From positions 1-64,000 of the forward strand of contig CAZJAA010000010.1 in NCBI GenBank assembly GCA_964544055.1: 64,000 nucleotides of DNA, read 5' to 3'. This DNA is from SIG299 sp964544055 (GTDB lineage: Bacteria > Bacillota > Clostridia > Lachnospirales > Lachnospiraceae). The notes under the pieces are model-generated. The model saw nothing but the letters and a program-made list of their open reading frames with translations. It was not told the DNA's origin and ran no database searches. The stretch's first letter is position 1. Every line of letters starts with the position of its first letter. This document shows, piece after piece, positions 60,309 to 64,000 of this stretch. A program made the position numbers and the translations under genes.

Positions 60309-62435
60309 TTATATATGGAGTACTCTGGAGTTAATTTCTTTCGTCTTTCCAACATTCCAGAAATTTTCTCCAAGGTAACCGCAGGTTCTTCTTGTAACAT
60401 TCATTTTTGCATGATCTTTATTTCCACACTGCGGGCACTCCCACTCCATCTGGTCATTTATTGTAATTTCACCATCATATCCACAAACATGGCAATAATC
60501 TGATTTGGTGTTAAATTCTGCATACTGAATATTGTCGTAGATATACTTCACCAGTTCTTCCAGTGCTTCCAGGTTGTGGCGCATATTTGGAATTTCTACA
60601 TAGGAAATAGCACCACCGGAGGAAATAACCTGGAACTGGGACTCAAAGTCAAATTTATGGAATGCGTCTATTTTTTCCCGTACATCCACATGATAGGAAT
60701 TTGTATAATATCCCTTATCCGTAACATCCGGAATATCACCAAAACGCTGTTTGTCAATTCTTGCAAAGCGGTAACACAAGGACTCTGCCGGCGTGCCATA
60801 TAATCCAAAATGAATTCCGGTAACTTCTTTCCAGCCGTCCGTCGCCTTACGGAGACGTTTCATCAGCTTCATGGCAAATTCCTGTCCGCCCTCTTCGGTA
60901 TGACTTTTACCGGTCATCAGCTTTGTAACCTCGTACAAGCCGATGTAGCCGAGAGAAATCGTGGAATAGCCATTGTGTAACAGCTTGTCTATTTTTTCGC
61001 CCTTTTTCAACCGTGCAATGGCACCATATTGCCAGTGAATCGGACTCACATCAGAAGTTGTTCCTTCCAGAGCGTGATGTCTGCACATCAGTGCCTCAAA
61101 GCAGAGTGCAAGACGTTCTTCCAGCAGCTGCCAGAAATATTCTTCATTGCCCCGGGCAATAATGCCAATCTGAGGAAGATTAATAGAAACAACGCCCTGA
61201 TTAAACCGTCCTTCGAATTTAAAGTTGCCTTTTTCATCTTTCCATGGTGTCAGAAAACTCCGGCAACCCATACAGCTGAACACGTTGCCTTCGTAATTTT
61301 CACGCATTTTCTTCGCCGAAATATAGTCCGGATACATTCTTTTTGCCGAGCACCGGATGGCAAGCTTCGTTACATAGTCATACTTTCCACCCTTTAAACA
61401 GTTGTGTTCATCCAGAACATAAATCAGCTTCGGAAATGCCGGTGTCACATAAACACCCTTTTCATTTTTAATTCCCTCCAGCCGCTGACGAAGAATTTCT
61501 TCTACAATCAGAGCGTTTTCTTCCAGATATTCATCATCCTTGTCCAGATTTAAAAATAAAGTAACAAAAGGTGACTGACCGTTTGTTGTCATCAACGTGT
61601 TAATCTGATACTGTATCGTCTGCACACCGGAGCGAAGCTCATCTGTTAAACGGTCGTCCACAAATGCCTGGATGACCTCCTCGTTGACCGTATCTGCAAA
61701 TTTTTCCCGATATCTTTTTTCGTATTTTTCCCTACTGTAGCGCAGGTATTTACCCAGATGGCGAATGTCCACCGACTGACCACCGTACTGGGAGCTGGCA
61801 ACTGCCGCTATAATCTGGGTGACAATGGTACATGCTACCTGAAAACTCTTTGGACTTTCAATCAGCTTGCCATTCATTACCGTGCCGTTATCAAGCATAT
61901 CTCCGATGTTAATCAGGCAGCAGTTAAAAATCGGCTGAAGAAAATAGTCGGCATCATGGAAGTGTAAAACGCCCTCATCATGTGCTTTTGATATTTTTTC
62001 CGGAAGCAGGATTCTTCTGGTTAAGTCCTTGGATACCTCACCAGCAATCAGATCACGCTGCGTTGACGCAATAACGGCATTTTTATTGGAATTTTCCTCC
62101 ATGACATCCTTATTACTTGCCCGAATCAAGCTTAAAATGGATTCATCCGTTGTATTGGACTTTCTTACTAACTCTCTTGTATATCGATAAATAATGTAGT
62201 TCTTTGCCAGGGAGAATTTTCCATCCTCCATCAGCTTCATCTCCACAAAATCCTGAATTTCCTCCACCTGCATGGTTGGCTTTTTTAACGCCTCTATCTC
62301 AAGAAGAATCTGATTAATCTTCGACTCCTCCACTCTGTTCTCTTTATGTACTGTTGCATTTGCCTTTATAATTGCATTAAAAATCTTGTTTCTGTCGTAA
62401 TCCACGGTACGACCATCCCGTTTGATAACATTCAC
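60309..62435 (-). CDS. nrdD: Anaerobic ribonucleoside-triphosphate reductase
   Basis: 708 aa from the GTG at 62435, which has AAAGGAGG upstream; in-frame codons before it include the ribosome site itself. It reduces NTPs to dNTPs in anoxia. The N-terminal ATP-cone begins VIKRDGRTVDYDRNKIFNAI (allosteric control). Near the C-terminus are the four-cysteine zinc site (CHVCGYDG ... CPQCGNKDH) and the glycyl radical loop RRTCGYLGENFWNV (Gly about residue 690). The promoter carries two NrdR boxes. It pairs with nrdG downstream. Confidence 0.97.
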   Translation of the reverse strand: MNVIKRDGRTVDYDRNKIFNAIIKANATVHKENRVEESKINQILLEIEALKKPTMQVEEIQDFVEMKLMEDGKFSLAKNYIIYRYTRELVRKSNTTDESILSLIRASNKDVMEENSNKNAVIASTQRDLIAGEVSKDLTRRILLPEKISKAHDEGVLHFHDADYFLQPIFNCCLINIGDMLDNGTVMNGKLIESPKSFQVACTIVTQIIAAVASSQYGGQSVDIRHLGKYLRYSREKYEKRYREKFADTVNEEVIQAFVDDRLTDELRSGVQTIQYQINTLMTTNGQSPFVTLFLNLDKDDEYLEENALIVEEILRQRLEGIKNEKGVYVTPAFPKLIYVLDEHNCLKGGKYDYVTKLAIRCSAKRMYPDYISAKKMRENYEGNVFSCMGCRSFLTPWKDEKGNFKFEGRFNQGVVSINLPQIGIIARGNEEYFWQLLEERLALCFEALMCRHHALEGTTSDVSPIHWQYGAIARLKKGEKIDKLLHNGYSTISLGYIGLYEVTKLMTGKSHTEEGGQEFAMKLMKRLRKATDGWKEVTGIHFGLYGTPAESLCYRFARIDKQRFGDIPDVTDKGYYTNSYHVDVREKIDAFHKFDFESQFQVISSGGAISYVEIPNMRHNLEALEELVKYIYDNIQYAEFNTKSDYCHVCGYDGEITINDQMEWECPQCGNKDHAKMNVTRRTCGYLGENFWNVGKTKEINSRVLHI

Positions 62436-62481
62436 TTTTCTTCTCCTCCTTTTTCCCCGCACATTGTCATGCCACTGAAAC

Positions 62482-62562
62482 AGTATAGCTTATTTTTTAG
62501 AGAATATCAATATATAGTTTTTAATTTCCGGATTTATTTTTATTTAGCACTATATCTAGTGT
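62482..62562 (-). promoter_or_regulatory. nrdD promoter with two NrdR boxes
   Basis: Minus-strand TTGATA, 17 bases, TATACT (62482-62510). Two sites match the NrdR box (ACACWATATATWGTGT-like): ACTATATATTGATA (about 62505-62520), overlapping the -35, and ACACTAGATATAGTGC (62547-62562). Their cores are 42 bases apart, four helical turns, consistent with binding on one face. Confidence 0.75.
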
Positions 62563-62621
62563 TGTAGAATATCTGATAATTGGACAAGTTTACAGAAAAG
62601 AGCATTCATTTCACACAACAC

Positions 62622-62683
62622 AAAAAGAACCCGGCAAGGCTGTTCGACACAAAAGCAGTGCCATAGCCCGTCAGGTTCCTTTT
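62622..62683. terminator. Bidirectional terminator between the DUF4340 remnant and nrdD
   Basis: AAAAAGAACCCGGCAAGGCT pairs with AGCCCGTCAGGTTCCTTTT with a few mismatches. Terminal A- and T-runs on both strands suit termination either way. Confidence 0.75.
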
Positions 62684-62688
62684 ATTAT

Positions 62689-62778
62689 TTATGCTTCCGG
62701 CTCGTATTTCAGCTCCTCAACCGTTCCAAATGTAAAAACAAGCTCCAGGATTTCTGGATCTGCTTCCACCGCTCCTTT
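62689..62778 (-). pseudogene. Remnant of a DUF4340-type gene (C-terminal end)
   Basis: About 29 codons in frame directly after the GldG stop (GAVEADPEILELVFTFGTVE, then ELKYEPEA and stop). The codon pattern is protein-like and there is no start codon with proper spacing. DUF4340 proteins typically follow GldG in ABC-2-type loci; this assignment is inferred from position and a short match. The gene is otherwise deleted. Confidence 0.4.
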
Positions 62779-63444
62779 TTATGCATGCTTTCTACGATAT
62801 ACAACCCACACGGTTCCGGTTATCAAAAAAGCAAGCGGCAGTAATATAACAGTTACCAGCCCCCACATATTAATTTGTGCATCCGTAAGCACCAGTGATG
62901 TATCTTCTGTTAAGTCAATGGCACGTACTGCCACTGTATTGCTCTTCACATCGGCCAGCGCATTAATTGTATTGATTAACAGGTCAATATTTGCAAACGT
63001 AGAGCTTCCGGCATACGCCTCATTAAACATATAATAGCTGGAATAGACTGCCAGTTTTGCATCCGTATTAGAATCCTCTACACAGACTCCGACATAAAAC
63101 GCACCGCTTGCATCGCCTTCCTCCTGATAGAACGACTGTGCATCAATATTTTTCTCATAAGCATAAGAAGACGTTGTCAAAAATGCCCGCTGTGTCAGAT
63201 TTTCCGGAGCATTCTCCGTAAAATACAATGGGCTGGAATGCTGTGCAATAATATATTTTCCTGCCGAAATTCCGCTGGTAATGTCATGAGAAACTGTCTG
63301 TGGCAGCAAAACATATTGTGCCTGCATATAATATCTGGAACTACCTTCAAAAATCAAGCCCCCGGACAGTTCAATTCCATATGCTTCCAACAAGGAAAGA
63401 AAATTTGGATGCTCCACATTCAGATAGCTTACAACAAATATCAT
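62779..63444 (-). pseudogene. 5'-truncated GldG-like ABC auxiliary protein
   Basis: 221 codons resembling only the C-terminal half of GldG/ABC-2-associated proteins: MIFVVSYLNVEHPNFLSLLE, a SAGKYIIAQHSS stretch, and a final membrane span (LVTVILLPLAFLITGTVWVV) followed by RRKHA. The frame continues upstream of the ATG for 14 codons (ending YKQGGK, family-like) to a stop near 63487, so the ATG is internal to a broken gene. A GGGAGG before the ATG could still allow translation. The ATPase, permease and N-terminal half are absent. Confidence 0.65.
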
Positions 63445-63677
63445 TTTTCCTCCCTGCTTATAAAAAATGTATTTCCGGAATCTTCTTTAAACGAATTACC
63501 CGGCTATTTTCTCACATTTTTTTGATTTGCTCACTTTTCAGTGTAAAATAAATTTCGTAAAATACCTTGTAGCTTCTGTGAATAAAATGTGAAATCTGTT
63601 TTCTACTAAAAAAGTGGAAACCAGACAACCACTGCTACATATATTTAGACTGTAAATAAACTTTGGGAGGATCCATT

Positions 63678-63908
63678 ATGGGATGCTTTTCTAACTGTGG
63701 CAGCAACAGCTGCTTAATCATTATTCTTCTTTTATTATTCTGTGGCGGTAATGACGGCTGTGGCTGCGGTAACAACAGTAATGACTGCAACAGCTGCTTC
63801 TGGATTATCCTTTTACTGCTTTTCTGTGGCGGCGGCTGCGGTAACAACAACGGTTTTGTAACCGCAAACAACGGCTGTGGCTGCAACAACTGCAATACCT
63901 GCTGCTAG
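63678..63908 (+). CDS. Cysteine-rich 'chorion-class' type small protein
   Basis: 76 aa from the ATG at 63678, preceded by GGGAGG. It has 15 cysteines. Two copies of a hydrophobic-plus-Cys unit are visible: SCLIIILLLLFCGGNDGCGC and SCFWIILLLLFCGGGCGNNN, then a Gly/Asn/Cys tail ending in CC. Similar short proteins in Lachnospiraceae carry annotations such as chorion class high-cysteine protein. It may be an envelope or spore-surface protein cross-linked by disulfides; this is a guess. It is monocistronic with its own terminator. Confidence 0.75.
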   Translation: MGCFSNCGSNSCLIIILLLLFCGGNDGCGCGNNSNDCNSCFWIILLLLFCGGGCGNNNGFVTANNGCGCNNCNTCC

Positions 63909-63925
63909 TTTTGGAGCAGCAATCC

Positions 63926-63956
63926 GGGGCATCACCTGTGTGATGCCCCATTTTTT
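63926..63956 (+). terminator. Terminator of the cysteine-rich gene
   Basis: GGGGCATCAC-CTGT-GTGATGCCCC, a perfect 10-bp stem, followed by A and six T, 17 bases after the stop. Confidence 0.92.
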
Positions 63957-64000
63957 GTTTTTCTTTCCGTTTCCGTCTTGCTTATTTTTCTAAAATCCGA

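Overview
The window looks like chromosome of a spore-forming, anaerobic, low-to-mid GC Clostridia, most likely a Lachnospiraceae member. The clues are an alpha/beta-type small acid-soluble spore protein, a GerW/YtfJ sporulation protein, an anaerobic ribonucleotide reductase with its activase, pta-ackA acetate fermentation, a probable Re-type citrate synthase with isocitrate dehydrogenase, a cysteine-rich 'chorion-class' protein and GH43/GH51 arabinan loci fed by ABC importers. Genus cannot be fixed from sequence alone. Almost every gene is on the minus strand. No tRNA, rRNA or CRISPR array was seen.

Layout. 0-4 kb is an AT-rich accessory stretch: two overlapping HTH regulators, a P-loop gene coupled to a frameshifted gene, an unexplained inverted repeat and an orphan 237-aa gene. 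4-11.3 kb is core: yceD-rpmF (strong promoter with DnaA-box-like sites just upstream), pta-ackA, tmcAL (plus strand), rsmD-coaD-coiled-coil gene, and a SASP gene.

11.4-35.7 kb is a 24-kb arabinan-utilisation locus. A divergently transcribed ArsR-type regulator with a large C-terminal domain (plus strand) faces a GH51 arabinofuranosidase. The GH51 is followed on the minus strand by a 995-aa binding protein with N-terminal carbohydrate-binding-like modules, a first permease pair, an NHL-propeller/YIP1 membrane protein, a DUF5696 protein, a second permease pair, a second binding lipoprotein and a 977-aa LamG/tandem-repeat lipoprotein. After an internal terminator come an exo-type GH43, a secreted endo-arabinanase lipoprotein (GH43), an intracellular GH43 and a small membrane protein. 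No transporter ATPase is encoded, so a shared MsmX-type ATPase elsewhere is inferred. The reading is that arabinan is cut at the cell surface, bound, imported and debranched inside.

36-48 kb holds a lone tyrosine recombinase and then a long operon-like series: Asp23/YloU, YloV/FakA-like protein, recG, a CbbX/SpoVK-like AAA ATPase, a polytopic membrane protein, a GT2 glycosyltransferase and a DUF2298 membrane protein. The last three look like a polyprenyl-sugar/GT-C glycan module. 48-54 kb: rpmB, ytfJ-ytfI homologues, conserved hypothetical genes, a rhomboid-like pseudoprotease with a zinc ribbon, and corA. 54-58.5 kb: a CPBP protease and FCD-type GntR regulator downstream of icd and the Re-citrate synthase. 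The synthase promoter carries a perfect GntR-type palindrome over its -10. 58.5-62.6 kb: a hypothetical gene, then nrdD-nrdG with two NrdR boxes at the promoter. 62.6-64 kb: remnants of a GldG/DUF4340 system and a cysteine-rich small protein.

Two families of small palindromic repeats are dispersed in the window. One is 189 bp and MITE-like, at 16.3 and 55.6 kb, with a possible end remnant at 13.1 kb. The other is about 95 bp and sits at the same distance before the start codons of two unrelated genes (32.7 and 60.1 kb).
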